DNA of 64,000 nt, taken from the NCBI GenBank assembly GCA_937876205.1, contig CALEII010000013.1:16728-80727 (forward strand), in the 5' to 3' direction. Below are positions 1 through 8,871 of this stretch, piece after piece. Both the position numbers and the translations under genes were made by a program. Source of the DNA: an uncultured Clostridia bacterium. GTDB lineage: Bacteria; Bacillota; Clostridia; Oscillospirales; Acutalibacteraceae. Every line of letters starts with the position of its first letter. The first letter of the stretch is position 1. The notes below the pieces were generated by a model. The model made no database searches, had not been told where the DNA came from, and was given only the letters and a program-made list of their open reading frames with translations.

Positions 1-122
1 TTTCAATAAAACTGCGGCGGTTAGGATTTTTGTTCCTTGCCGACGTTTCTCATTTCTTTTTTTTGAATATCTGTCTCCGGATTGGCAAAAATAACTTATA
101 TCAAACAAACGGAGGTAAGTTT

Positions 123-788
123 ATGTTCAAACACGAAAAGATGCTTTTTCATCCCGTGGCGGTGGAGAGACCCAATCCGCAGTATGCGGCGCTTTTGCAG
201 GAACAGCTCGGCGGCGGAAACGGAGAGCTGAAGGCGGCAATGCAGTATATGTCCCAGAGTTTTCGAATCAAAGACCCCGAAATCAAGGATCTGTTCCTTG
301 ACATTGCGGCGGAGGAGCTTGGTCACATGGAGATGGTGGCGCAGACCATCAATCTCTTGAACGGTCACGACGTTAGTGCCGAGAAGGTGCCTTGCGGTGA
401 AATTCAGTCCCACGTGCTCCTCGGTCTGAACCCCGGCCTTATCAACGCTTCGGGTTACTCCTGGACGGGTGACTACGTAACGGTTACGGGTGATTTATGC
501 GCAGATCTGCTCAGCAATATCGCATCCGAACAACGTGCGAAGGTGGTTTACGAATACCTTTACCGTCAGATCGACGACAAGAAGGTGCGCGAGACCATTG
601 ATTTTCTCCTGAACCGCGAGGAAGCGCACAATCAGATGTTCCGCGATGCCTTTAACAAGGTGCAGAACTCCGGCTCCAACCGTGATTTCGGCACGACCAA
701 AGCCGCGAAAATGTATTTTTCTATGTCAGACCCCGGCCCCAACGCATTCGCGACGGGTGATACAAAGCCCGTTTCTTTTGATAAATAA
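123..788 (+). CDS. cotJC: Manganese catalase / spore-coat CotJC family protein
   Basis: Predicted 221-residue ferritin-like four-helix protein. Catalases of this family use a di-manganese centre to dismutate hydrogen peroxide; the CotJC branch is deposited in the spore coat. Candidate metal ligands are visible in NGELKAAMQY, AAEELGHMEM and REEAHNQMF, the E...ExxH...ExxH pattern of the family. The start at 123 is chosen because GGAGGTAAG lies 5 to 12 bases upstream and MFKHEKM matches the family N-terminus; the upstream open frame is spurious. The usual partners cotJA and cotJB are not seen in the 122 bases before it. Base composition is odd: 37 of 60 bases are G or C in 181-240, against 25 of 60 in 1921-1980, and seven of eight arginine codons are CGN where neighbours use AGA. 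A hairpin terminator follows. Family assignment is firm; the spore-coat role is inferred. Confidence 0.85.
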   Translation: MFKHEKMLFHPVAVERPNPQYAALLQEQLGGGNGELKAAMQYMSQSFRIKDPEIKDLFLDIAAEELGHMEMVAQTINLLNGHDVSAEKVPCGEIQSHVLLGLNPGLINASGYSWTGDYVTVTGDLCADLLSNIASEQRAKVVYEYLYRQIDDKKVRETIDFLLNREEAHNQMFRDAFNKVQNSGSNRDFGTTKAAKMYFSMSDPGPNAFATGDTKPVSFDK

Positions 789-794
789 CAGAAA

Positions 795-832
795 ACACCC
801 CGAACAGCAGTTTGTTCGGGGTGTATTTTTTG
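795..832 (+). terminator. Rho-independent terminator after the catalase gene
   Basis: A perfect 12-bp stem (795-806 with 813-824), a 6-base loop and a T-rich tail follow the stop codon by six bases. On the other strand the same stem is followed by TTTT, so it could also stop leftward transcription from the Rieske gene. Confidence 0.85.
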
Positions 833-1037
833 ACCACAGTTTATCACACTGTAATTTTCGAAACACAAAGAAACAGTGGGACAAAAAAAGGCTCAAATAG
901 TGCTGCAAAGCGTCTGAAATGTCACAAAAAATATTTTAATGTTTTATATCCCTTACAAAAAAAACGCCACACATTTTATCTCTGTCGATTCTATTATGTC
1001 GGCATATATTTTTCTCATTTACTGCAAAAAAATAGTT
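833..1037. other. AT-rich intergenic spacer without a gene
   Basis: About 200 bases between two converging genes. It holds several A/T runs and a small inverted repeat (ACAGT/ACTGT near 837-853). No credible coding frame, RNA gene or promoter was found. It marks the change from GC-rich DNA on the left to AT-richer DNA on the right. Confidence 0.6.
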
Positions 1038-2339
1038 CTATATGTTTTTCTTATCATCTGTAGCAGGGTTATCAAGCAGATTACCATTTTCATCAAAACG
1101 TGAACCGTGGCAAGGACAATCCCACGAATGTTCGGATTTATTATATTTCAGAGCACAGCCAAGATGAGGACATCTGGGTGTTGTTGGTGTTAAAAGATTG
1201 CAAACAGTATCAAAAAGATTTATTGCAAGCTGAGGATGAATAATGCTTCTTGACGGATTATAAAGTTCAGCATATTTATTTTTCTGTCCCTTTATTATAT
1301 CGCATATAATTGTTGCAGCAACCATTGACGAACTCATTCCCCACTTATTAAAGCCTGTCGCAACATACATATCCGGTGTACTCTTAGAATACTGACCGAT
1401 GTACGGCATACCGTCAAGAGTCATACAGTCCTGCGTTGCCCATTTATTAACAATTTTTGCTGAAGGATAATATTTTTTTGCAAAGCGCTCAAGTTCTGCC
1501 CAATTTCCGCCGTTTTTACCTGTACGGTGTGAGCCACCGCCGAGCAGAAGAAGGTTACCATAGTTTCTGAATGACAAGCCTTTATCATATTCATCAACAT
1601 ACATTCCGTCAACATTCTCAGCCCCCTCAAGAGCAATAACATAAGAACGGTGCTGATACATCTTCATAAAATATAAACCGTGTTTATTTATAAACGGAAA
1701 ATGTGTGGCTATGACAACCTTTTTAAAGCTTATCGTGCCGTGCTGTGTTTTTGCTTTATAAAGCAAAAGCTCAATAACCTTTGTATTCTCATAAACATTT
1801 ATACTTTTTGCAATGCCTGCAATAAATCTCAGTGGGTTAAACTGAGCCTGATTTCTGAAACGGACAGCACCTGATATATCAAACGGAAGATTAACACTGT
1901 CACATATCTCAGCATCTGCACCAGCTCTTTTAATCGCAGTCAGCTCTTTTTCGATTGCTTCACGGTCATTCATTGAATACACATATGAATCTTTTCTCTC
2001 AAAGCAAGAATCAATATTCTCACATAAAGAACTGTATTTATCAAGAGCCTCTTGCTGTGAATCAAGATATAATTTTACAGCAGAGTCTCCGTATTTATTA
2101 AGAATCTTGTCAAAAATCAACCCGTGCTGAACGGTTATTTTTGCTGTTGTATTACCTGTTACACCACTGCACAGTTTTTTTGCCTCAACAAGCACACAGT
2201 CAATCCCTGAGTTTTTAAGTTCATAAGCACATAGTATACCTGCCATACCACCGCCGATAATCAGAACATCGGTGCTGATGTCCCGATTTAACGAATCAAA
2301 GCTTCTAATTTCTGATTTATCAAGCCATACAGAATTCAA
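1038..2339 (-). CDS. FAD-dependent oxidoreductase with C-terminal Rieske [2Fe-2S] domain
   Basis: 433-residue flavoprotein of the DadA/glycine-oxidase fold joined to a Rieske cluster domain, an arrangement like Bacillus YhfW (about 509 residues, so this one is shorter). Residues 25-35 hold the dinucleotide-binding GGGMAG motif. The Rieske ligands are near the C-terminus as CPHLGC and CPCHGS, so both cysteine/histidine pairs are intact. The substrate is unknown; related proteins are annotated as amine or amino-acid oxidoreductases. The start is probably TTG at 2339, preceded by AAGGAAGTG; no ATG gives a better match to the family N-terminus. The gene begins four bases after the decayed element gene ends, so its promoter may lie inside that remnant. 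Confidence 0.85.
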   Translation of the reverse strand: MNSVWLDKSEIRSFDSLNRDISTDVLIIGGGMAGILCAYELKNSGIDCVLVEAKKLCSGVTGNTTAKITVQHGLIFDKILNKYGDSAVKLYLDSQQEALDKYSSLCENIDSCFERKDSYVYSMNDREAIEKELTAIKRAGADAEICDSVNLPFDISGAVRFRNQAQFNPLRFIAGIAKSINVYENTKVIELLLYKAKTQHGTISFKKVVIATHFPFINKHGLYFMKMYQHRSYVIALEGAENVDGMYVDEYDKGLSFRNYGNLLLLGGGSHRTGKNGGNWAELERFAKKYYPSAKIVNKWATQDCMTLDGMPYIGQYSKSTPDMYVATGFNKWGMSSSMVAATIICDIIKGQKNKYAELYNPSRSIIHPQLAINLFDTVCNLLTPTTPRCPHLGCALKYNKSEHSWDCPCHGSRFDENGNLLDNPATDDKKNI

Positions 2340-2343
2340 AAAA

Positions 2344-3566
2344 TCACTTCCTTACCATAGAATTGTTTACGGCAGAAAGATAATTATTCACATCAAAAGC
2401 GTATGAGTCATATGAAGACTGAAAAGCACGTTTTATTTCTCTTGCAAGTGAAAGAGAGTCCTCATAGCTGAGCATATTACCTCTTGTCTGAATAAGCTCC
2501 TGCTTAAGTATCCATCTGGTCATTGAGTTTCTTTTCTGCTTCTGCAAGCTTTCTCTGTGACAAGGTCTCATATTTTGCATACTTATCATATTTATATAAA
2601 TCGTTAAAGCATTTCCCCCGGCAAAGCTGAACTTTGTTGTATCTTTTTCACCATCCTGCATAGAATGAGTATTGACAGGTGTATCATCCTGTGATATACT
2701 GTTGTCAGAAGATTTATCGTTAATAGTTGCCAACCACTCATACAGTTGGTGATTAACTTGCGATAAGTCTTTTTTTATATATTCAACACTGACACCTGAT
2801 TTTTTCAGATTGTTCTTAATATAATTATCCTTTGCAGAAAATACAGTAACAACAAGATTGTATTTTTTATTCTTTGCATTAATATCTTTTACCGTATTCA
2901 GTTCCATTGATATAATGCCATTTTTAGCTTTTTCAGTATTTATTGCTGCAAAATATTTATTCTGCCGTTATTCATACGAACAATTGCATCAGGAACACTC
3001 AAATAATGAGGTAAATTCTTCATTACCTCTTTACCCAGATTATGATAATGACCATCAAGCACACCATCATTTCTTGTTGCGAGGTATAATGCATCAAACC
3101 TGATAATAACTTCATTATTTTCAGATCCTTTTTTGTTTTCAAGTACAACTGAAGGTGTATCGTACATTATTCTTATGAAATTACTTTCTTTTTTATTTAT
3201 TATTGCATCTTCATCGTTCATATCAATAATATTATCAATATTATCTTCAAACGATGCATCATTCATCAATGAAAACTTTATTACACCGTCCCCTGTGGCG
3301 GTGTTTTTTTGTGACTGTGAAGCTATGTCAATCTGCAACAGAGCCGACTCCATAAGCCAGCGTATCGACTCAAGCGCCTGATGGTCCTTAGAAAGCGCCT
3401 TTACTTCCTCCCATTTACTTCCGAGCTGTGCAATGATTGCTTTTATGTCTGCAATAAACGCCTTTATATGCCTGAGCAGTTTTTTCAGCAATGACGGGTT
3501 TTCCTCTGCAAGCTCGTTTGATGTGTTTTCATTTAAAAGCACATCAAACATAGCATTTGCAACGAC
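2344..3566 (-). pseudogene. Decayed polyvalent protein of an integrative element (phage-Barnase/EndoU/RelE-like nuclease region)
   Basis: Two open stretches, 2940-3551 and 2344-2907, read as one broken protein. The first has a helical segment (MFDVLLNENT...EEVKALSKDH) like those found in large ICE or prophage polyvalent proteins, a KFSL linker, then RIMYDTPSVV and YHNLGKEVMKNLPHYLSVP, which match the fold called phage-Barnase-EndoU-ColicinE5/D-RelE-like nuclease. It stops at 2940, and the next piece continues in another frame (LVVTVFSAKDNYIKNN, QVNHQLYEWLATIN), so a frameshift lies near 2940-2955. A second shift occurs after KFSFAGGNAL near 2600: the alternative frame reads DLYKYDKYAKYETLSQRKLA. 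The 5' end is cut at the topB terminator, since the frame is open upstream of the first ATG (VVANAM). It is almost certainly non-functional. Domain names are from memory of the families, not a search. Confidence 0.7.
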
Positions 3567-3575
3567 TTTGCAAAT

Positions 3576-3605
3576 AAAAAAAGCCTGTAAAATAAATTAC
3601 AAGCT
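3576..3605 (-). terminator. Terminator of topB
   Basis: A 9-bp stem with one G-T pair (3597-3605 with 3582-3590), a 6-base loop and a run of T on the minus strand, starting ten bases past the topB stop. The decayed element gene begins immediately beyond it, so this is close to the deletion joint. Confidence 0.8.
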
Positions 3606-3614
3606 TCTTGCGAT

Positions 3615-5705
3615 TCAATTAAAATCAAATACTACTTTGTTATTCTCCATTTTTAGCGTTGCAGAGAATGGCTTTTCATTCTTTGATATAAATCCGTCAA
3701 TTTTTTCTGTTCTGCCGTCAGTCAGGAGTTGTTTTGCGTGAGCAGGAGAAATTACCCGCTTACAGATAATGCCACTGATACGAAACTTGCAACCGCCTTT
3801 ATAGTTATTACACTGATAGCCGTATTTTCCGCGTACCACATCATTACCGCAATCGGGACACTTACCCACAACATCACCTGCAAAGCCTGAATAAAACTGA
3901 GAATCAGGGGAATTGACTTCCGCACCGAAAACACCGCTGATTTCATCAGTTGCCTGTTTTACGCTGTCATCAATAGTAATTTCGCCTCTGTAAACCTTTT
4001 TAAGAGCCTGACCGAGCTGACTTGTCTTGTATTTATCCATTGAAATCCCCATATTTACAAGCTGTTCAATAAGATATTCACCGTCGGGAAGAATTCTGTA
4101 GACATCTTTTTTAAGCTCGATATATTTACTCTTAATTGCATTATTTATAATGCCCGTTCTTGTGGCTTCGGTGCCCAGTTCAAGCCCCTCAAAAATTGCT
4201 CTGTAATCCTCACTGTCATCGTTTTCATCGGCTGCGGCTTTATCTTCTCTGAAAGGATTTTTAAGATAATTATTGAGTGTTTCAATAGTATAATGCTTTG
4301 GCGGACTTGTTTCTTTTTCTTTGGGCTTGAAATCAATATTTACTCTGTCACCCTTTTCAAGATTGGGCAGGATTTTATTGTTTTTACCGCTGTCGTCATA
4401 CTTCGTCCAACCGGGTTCAAGAATCATAAGACCTTTTAAATTATAATCCTCGCACTCGCCCACAGAAACGGTGATTTCAGTCTTCTGAACAACACATTCC
4501 TCGCTGCAGAAAACAGCCACAAAACGGCGAAGAACTGCTGTATAAACAATTTTTTCTTCGTCTGTCAGTTTAGCAGAATCGGGGAATTTATATGTGGGAG
4601 TCAGTGCTGAGTGAGACTCAATCTTTGAGTCATCAAAAATGGTCTTTTTATCCTTAAATTCAACAGGATACCCCTTTGATTTTACAATATCTATTATCTT
4701 CTTTATTTTGTCTTTTTCAGCTGTTGCAAGATATTCTGAGTTAGTTCTCGGGTATGTAAGATAACCGTCCTCATAGAGTTTCTGAACAATTCTCAGCGAT
4801 GTTTCCATTGGCATTTTATGCTTCTTGCCGAGGTAATTCTGAAGCTTTGACAGTGAATAGAGTTTGCCGGGGTTGAGTTTGTCTTTTTTCGTCTTTTTAG
4901 CCGTTACAATTGCGTCCTGTGCATTGAGTTTGTCGCAGGCACGCTGAGCAGTGGCGGCTTTTTCCTTGGGAAATTTATGCTTTGAAACAAGATCCACGAC
5001 CTCGCCGTTTGTTTCGGCCGATGACACAAGTGCATAGTAAATATCGGGCTTAAAATTACGGATTGCCATATCTCTGTCATAAATCGCCTTAACAACGGGA
5101 ACGATTACCCTTCCCACACGAAGAAGCACACCCGTCCTGAGAGTGGCATAGCGTGTTAGATTGACACCGTAAAGCCAGTCAATATATGTGCGGGCGAACC
5201 CCTCATTTGCAAGTAAATCATATTCAGTTTCACTTTTCATATCCTGCAAAGCGGCGGCAACGGTTTCGGGAGTCTGGTCAGGAAGCCACAGACGAAGGAG
5301 TTTTTTATCACTGTTAAGTGCATTCTGAACACACAGACGCACAATAATTTCACCTTCTCTGTCGGCGTCTCCTGCATTGACAATTGCGTCAACATCCTGA
5401 CGGTTGCAAAGCGTTTTTATTGTCTCAAACTGACGGATAATGCCGGAATCAGGCTTTTTATCTTCACCCGTTTTAAGATGGAATCTGAATTTCTCGGGAA
5501 AGCACGGAATATTTTCCATACTCCACTTCCCTGTTGATGTAGCGCCCGTGTAGTCCTCGATATCACAAAGAGAAAACAAATGACCGAAAGCCCAGGTTAC
5601 AATATAACCCGAGCCTTCATAATAATTCTGATATTTTTTCATCTGCCCGATTCCTGCAACAATGTTTCTTGCAAGAGAGGGCTTTTCTGCGATAATAAGA
5701 ATCAT
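3615..5705 (-). CDS. topB: DNA topoisomerase III (type IA)
   Basis: 696-residue type IA topoisomerase, which passes one DNA strand through a transient break held by a 5'-phosphotyrosine. The TOPRIM domain starts at IIAEKPS (residues 4-10) and its acidic triad lies in DADREGE (113-119). The catalytic tyrosine is Y318 in YLTYPRTNSEYL. A C-terminal zinc ribbon (CPDCG...CNNYKGGC) and a short Topo_C repeat complete it. Housekeeping TopA proteins have more zinc ribbons; this shorter TopB form is common on Tn1549/CTn-type integrative elements, which suits the element remnant downstream. It has its own strong promoter and an intact frame, so it is probably still expressed. It could also be a resident topB captured by chance beside the scar. 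Confidence 0.92.
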   Translation of the reverse strand: MILIIAEKPSLARNIVAGIGQMKKYQNYYEGSGYIVTWAFGHLFSLCDIEDYTGATSTGKWSMENIPCFPEKFRFHLKTGEDKKPDSGIIRQFETIKTLCNRQDVDAIVNAGDADREGEIIVRLCVQNALNSDKKLLRLWLPDQTPETVAAALQDMKSETEYDLLANEGFARTYIDWLYGVNLTRYATLRTGVLLRVGRVIVPVVKAIYDRDMAIRNFKPDIYYALVSSAETNGEVVDLVSKHKFPKEKAATAQRACDKLNAQDAIVTAKKTKKDKLNPGKLYSLSKLQNYLGKKHKMPMETSLRIVQKLYEDGYLTYPRTNSEYLATAEKDKIKKIIDIVKSKGYPVEFKDKKTIFDDSKIESHSALTPTYKFPDSAKLTDEEKIVYTAVLRRFVAVFCSEECVVQKTEITVSVGECEDYNLKGLMILEPGWTKYDDSGKNNKILPNLEKGDRVNIDFKPKEKETSPPKHYTIETLNNYLKNPFREDKAAADENDDSEDYRAIFEGLELGTEATRTGIINNAIKSKYIELKKDVYRILPDGEYLIEQLVNMGISMDKYKTSQLGQALKKVYRGEITIDDSVKQATDEISGVFGAEVNSPDSQFYSGFAGDVVGKCPDCGNDVVRGKYGYQCNNYKGGCKFRISGIICKRVISPAHAKQLLTDGRTEKIDGFISKNEKPFSATLKMENNKVVFDFN

Positions 5706-5728
5706 AGATTTACTCCTGTACGGAGATT

Positions 5729-5757
5729 ATTATACACAAAACAGATACAAATGTAAA
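5729..5757 (-). promoter_or_regulatory. SigA-type promoter of topB
   Basis: On the minus strand TTTACA (5752-5757), a 17-base spacer and TATAAT (5729-5734). The expected transcript start near 5722 leaves a leader of about 17 bases carrying an AGGAG SD sequence. Confidence 0.75.
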
Positions 5758-5769
5758 GCAAAAATCACT

Positions 5770-6411
5770 TTAAATTACAATACAACCAATAATGAATAAA
5801 ACTGTAAAAATAATAATTAAAACAACATCAGATATGATATTTTTTCTGATATCTGTCGTGTAAATATTCATTCTCGGGTCGTTAGGGTTAATATAAATTT
5901 CACAATAAGAACGGTCTTCAGGAAAAATTGATTTTTTTCTTTTCCCGAATACAGATTCTCTAAAATTCTGTACTGACCTGACCTTATAGTTTTCACCGTT
6001 ATACGTATAACTAAAGACAGGTATATAAGAATAAGAAGTTGATTTTGAATATGATATGATATAAGAACCTTCAAATCTTGCTCTGATTTTCTCTGTGCAT
6101 TTTTTTATGTATGAAATTTGTGAAACGATATTAATTGCCAAGAAGATAATAAGAAAAATCAAGAATATCATAAAGAACACAGAAATATCAGAAGAAATAG
6201 AAAAAACAAGCAAAACTGCACCCCATAAGAAGAAAAACAAACCAAAAAATAAATTATTTCCGGGGTAATAACCGATATTTTTGTTTTTATTTTTAAAGTA
6301 TGAAATAATCATACTTACACCGACAACTGCAAATACAACAGAAAATATAATAAACAGTCCTTTTTGTATTTCAGGCGATATCTCTGAATATCTAAGTAAA
6401 TATGTATTCAT
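5770..6411 (-). CDS. Small membrane protein, DUF3592-like
   Basis: 213 residues. Two hydrophobic segments near the N-terminus (about 15-37 and 50-100, the second probably a hairpin) and one at the C-terminus (about 192-213) flank a soluble part with FSYTYNGENY and IYINPNDPR. That pattern, a Tyr-Gly element followed by a YxNPxDP turn, resembles DUF3592 proteins of unknown function. It is last in a three-gene unit and sits 12 bases after a clear relative (6424-7005). The tandem pair suggests duplication. No catalytic residues are recognised. The assignment rests on pattern resemblance only. Confidence 0.6.
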   Translation of the reverse strand: MNTYLLRYSEISPEIQKGLFIIFSVVFAVVGVSMIISYFKNKNKNIGYYPGNNLFFGLFFFLWGAVLLVFSISSDISVFFMIFLIFLIIFLAINIVSQISYIKKCTEKIRARFEGSYIISYSKSTSYSYIPVFSYTYNGENYKVRSVQNFRESVFGKRKKSIFPEDRSYCEIYINPNDPRMNIYTTDIRKNIISDVVLIIIFTVLFIIGCIVI

Positions 6412-6423
6412 TTCAATCCTCCG

Positions 6424-7005
6424 TTATATAAACACAAGTGCACATACACCGCCTGCAACAGCACCTAATCCGAGAATAATTTTACCAATTTCATCGGTAA
6501 TTTTTTCTGTGCGGACAATGACATTTTTCGGTCTATCGGGGTTGATAAATATCTGACAAGGCTGGTCAATTATGTATTTTGTGCCTATAAGTCTTGCAGA
6601 AACCTGCTGTTTTGATGCACTAGTGTATTCTTCCCCCTCCCAATTGTATCTGAAAACGGGAACAGCGCTGTTGCCTCTTTTTCCCGTTATACGGCTGTAA
6701 AGATATATTGCGGTAAGTTTTTTTGTACAGGTTTTATAAAGAATAATATTGGATATTCCAATAGCGGCAAACCCAACACCCAAAGCAACAGCAAAAGAAA
6801 AAACAATCAGACTGATTTCACCAAGATATGCAGCAACAAAAGAGATTCCGCTTAATAAAACAGAAATAACAACAAAGGCAATCTGCTTTTTATTGATAAA
6901 CTCCTTGTTTTTATTGAAGATAAGTTCAAATACACAAACACCTGCAATAAAAAGAAAACACAAGCCTATAAAACAATAATCCGGGTCTTTAAACATAACA
7001 ATCAC
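6424..7005 (-). CDS. Small membrane protein, DUF3592-like, paralogue of the next gene
   Basis: 193 residues with hydrophobic segments at about 8-27, 41-62, 64-90 and 175-193. The soluble portion has VFRYNWEGEEYTS and CQIFINPDRPKN, aligning with YTYNGENYKV and EIYINPNDPR of the 5770-6411 product. Its start overlaps the stop of the CPBP protease gene by four bases (ATGA), which implies translational coupling. Function unknown. Being coupled to an intramembrane protease gene makes it a candidate partner or substrate, but that is inference. Confidence 0.6.
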   Translation of the reverse strand: MIVMFKDPDYCFIGLCFLFIAGVCVFELIFNKNKEFINKKQIAFVVISVLLSGISFVAAYLGEISLIVFSFAVALGVGFAAIGISNIILYKTCTKKLTAIYLYSRITGKRGNSAVPVFRYNWEGEEYTSASKQQVSARLIGTKYIIDQPCQIFINPDRPKNVIVRTEKITDEIGKIILGLGAVAGGVCALVFI

Positions 7006-7730
7006 TCCTGAAAAAATACGTTGTTACGATTATTTAAATGCAAATATACTCCATAACCTACCGTAATTATAAAAATTATAGCTGAAACACTAATAGTTGT
7101 TAATATTTCTGTTTCAGGAGCAAACACGCTGAGCATATTAAAAACGGAATGTGTAATTATACACGGCAGAAGTGATTTTGATTTTATAAAAATCATTACA
7201 CACATAAAGCCGAAGCCGACAGCACCGACAATCTGACAAATTGTTGGAATAACTTCTGCACCGTTTAAGAGATTAACTATGTGCCCGATGCCGAATGTAA
7301 GAGATGACACAATAACAGCAGATTTCATATTGTCTTTTGCCATTGCTCTGAAAAGAAAGCCTCTGAAAATGATTTCTTCAAGAAAACCGACAAATAACAT
7401 ACTGATGCATTCAAGAATTACAACAGGGACAGTTGAGTCAATTTTAAAGCCTGAAATGACATTCAATAAGCAAAGAAGCACAAGAGGGATATAATATAAT
7501 AATTTTTTAACAGGCAACTGACTTTTACATATGCCGTATTCCTTCAATATATTTTCTTTTCTGAGAAACAACAGAACTGCAGCAGAAAAAATTATAAAAA
7601 ACGGCAAAGTCAGAACTTTAGTCAGTCCGATTTTCTCCGAAACTGAATCACATACGGATGCGCCGACAACATATATGACAATCAGAATTATAGAAAACAC
7701 CAGATTGTTTTTTCTGTATAACCGTGACAT
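7002..7730 (-). CDS. CPBP family intramembrane metalloprotease
   Basis: 242-residue polytopic membrane protein of the CAAX-protease and bacteriocin-processing (CPBP/Abi) family. All three diagnostic motifs are present: EEIIFR (E118, E119, R123), FGIGH with H150, and HSVFN with H194 and N198. Family members cleave within membranes or act as protease-like factors in bacteriocin self-immunity and stress. It is first in a unit with two DUF3592-like membrane proteins. The start at 7730 is preceded by GTGGTGA. The physiological substrate cannot be told from the sequence. Confidence 0.88.
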   Translation of the reverse strand: MSRLYRKNNLVFSIILIVIYVVGASVCDSVSEKIGLTKVLTLPFFIIFSAAVLLFLRKENILKEYGICKSQLPVKKLLYYIPLVLLCLLNVISGFKIDSTVPVVILECISMLFVGFLEEIIFRGFLFRAMAKDNMKSAVIVSSLTFGIGHIVNLLNGAEVIPTICQIVGAVGFGFMCVMIFIKSKSLLPCIITHSVFNMLSVFAPETEILTTISVSAIIFIITVGYGVYLHLNNRNNVFFQE

Positions 7731-7760
7731 AAATTCACCACCCGACTGTATTATAACATA

Positions 7761-7788
7761 AAAAAATCACCTTTAACAAGGTGATTTT
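7761..7788 (-). terminator. Terminator of pfkA
   Basis: A perfect 10-bp stem (7764-7773 with 7778-7787), a 4-base loop and A/T-rich flanks. On the minus strand it begins about ten bases past the pfkA stop and ends in a T run. It separates pfkA from the CPBP unit. Confidence 0.88.
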
Positions 7789-7797
7789 CTTAAATTA

Positions 7798-8772
7798 TCA
7801 GATTGAAATTTCATGTGCAATTCTGTAAAGGTCAAGATTTATTGAGTTCTTCATATTAAGAGCCTCATAAATGTCGAAATCCATTACATCTTCCTTCTGC
7901 ATAGCAACAACCCTGTTACCGATGCCCTTCATAAGAAGGTGAACAGCGTAGTTACCCATTTCACTGGCAACGAGTCTGTCACGAAGTGAGGGTGAGCCGC
8001 CTCTCTGTACGTGACCGAGAACTGTAGCACGGCTTTCAACGCCTGTCTTTTCTTCAATTATCTTTGCAAGGTTATCAACACCGCCGATTTTCTCTGAAAC
8101 ACCTTCAGCAACAATGATAATGAAGTGCTTCTTATCGGTCTTCTGTGTTCTCTTCATTCTTTCGATAACGTCTTTTTCAATATCGAATTCAACTTCAGGA
8201 ATAAGAATTGATGTAGCACCGATTGCGATACCTGAGTTAAGAGCGATATAACCTGCTCTTCTGCCCATAACTTCAACAACTGAGCAACGGTCGTGTGACT
8301 CTGTTGTATCACGGATTCTGTCTACCATATCCATTACAGTGTTCATAGCCGTATCATAACCGATTGTGTAGTCACAGCAAGCAATGTCATTGTCGATAGT
8401 GCCGGGAACACCGATTGTGGGAATACCTCTGAGAGAAAGGTCTCTTGCACCTCTGAATGAACCGTCACCGCCTATAACGACAACACCTTCAATTCCGTTT
8501 GCCTTACATACATCAAGCGCCTTCTGAAGACCTTCTTCAGTCTTGAACTCAGGGCTTCTTGCTGAATAAAGCATTGTGCCGCCTCTGTGTATAATATCTG
8601 AAACAGTACGAAGATTCATCTCGTACATATCACCGTTCATAAGTCCGTTATAGCCTCTGCGAACACCAAGAACACGCATACCGTTCTCGCATCCTGTTCT
8701 GACAACAGCTCTAATGGCTGCATTCATTCCGGGAGCGTCACCGCCGCTAGTAAGCACAGCAATTGTCTTCAT
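7798..8772 (-). CDS. pfkA: ATP-dependent 6-phosphofructokinase
   Basis: 324-residue glycolytic kinase that phosphorylates fructose 6-phosphate to the 1,6-bisphosphate. The N-terminus reads MKTIAVLTSGGDAPGMN; the ATP-binding GGDGS is at 101-105, the form of ATP-dependent enzymes rather than the GGDD of PPi enzymes; TIDND places the catalytic aspartate at D127, the same number as in Bacillus Pfk. The ATG at 8772 is chosen because GGAGG lies about 11 bases before it; an in-frame TTG at 8790 sits in the SD region itself. It follows dnaE, a common Firmicutes order, but has its own promoter in the 99-base gap. Confidence 0.96.
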   Translation of the reverse strand: MKTIAVLTSGGDAPGMNAAIRAVVRTGCENGMRVLGVRRGYNGLMNGDMYEMNLRTVSDIIHRGGTMLYSARSPEFKTEEGLQKALDVCKANGIEGVVVIGGDGSFRGARDLSLRGIPTIGVPGTIDNDIACCDYTIGYDTAMNTVMDMVDRIRDTTESHDRCSVVEVMGRRAGYIALNSGIAIGATSILIPEVEFDIEKDVIERMKRTQKTDKKHFIIIVAEGVSEKIGGVDNLAKIIEEKTGVESRATVLGHVQRGGSPSLRDRLVASEMGNYAVHLLMKGIGNRVVAMQKEDVMDFDIYEALNMKNSINLDLYRIAHEISI

Positions 8773-8810
8773 AAGTGTAAATACCTCCAAGTAAATTGTA
8801 CATTTATAAT

Positions 8811-8839
8811 ATAATAATATTTAGGTAAATTTTAGTCAA
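8811..8839 (-). promoter_or_regulatory. SigA-type promoter of pfkA
   Basis: Minus strand TTGACT (8834-8839), a 17-base spacer and TATTAT (8811-8816). It lies between dnaE and pfkA, so pfkA can be transcribed apart from dnaE. Expected transcript start near 8804, about 32 bases before the ATG. Confidence 0.75.
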
Positions 8840-8871
8840 TATATTTTTTCGTCAAAAAACTACACAAATTT

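Noticed and set aside
2344..3566. An intact toxin or nuclease gene of a defence system
   Set aside because: Two frameshifts and a missing 5' end make it a remnant; no antitoxin or partner gene is present.
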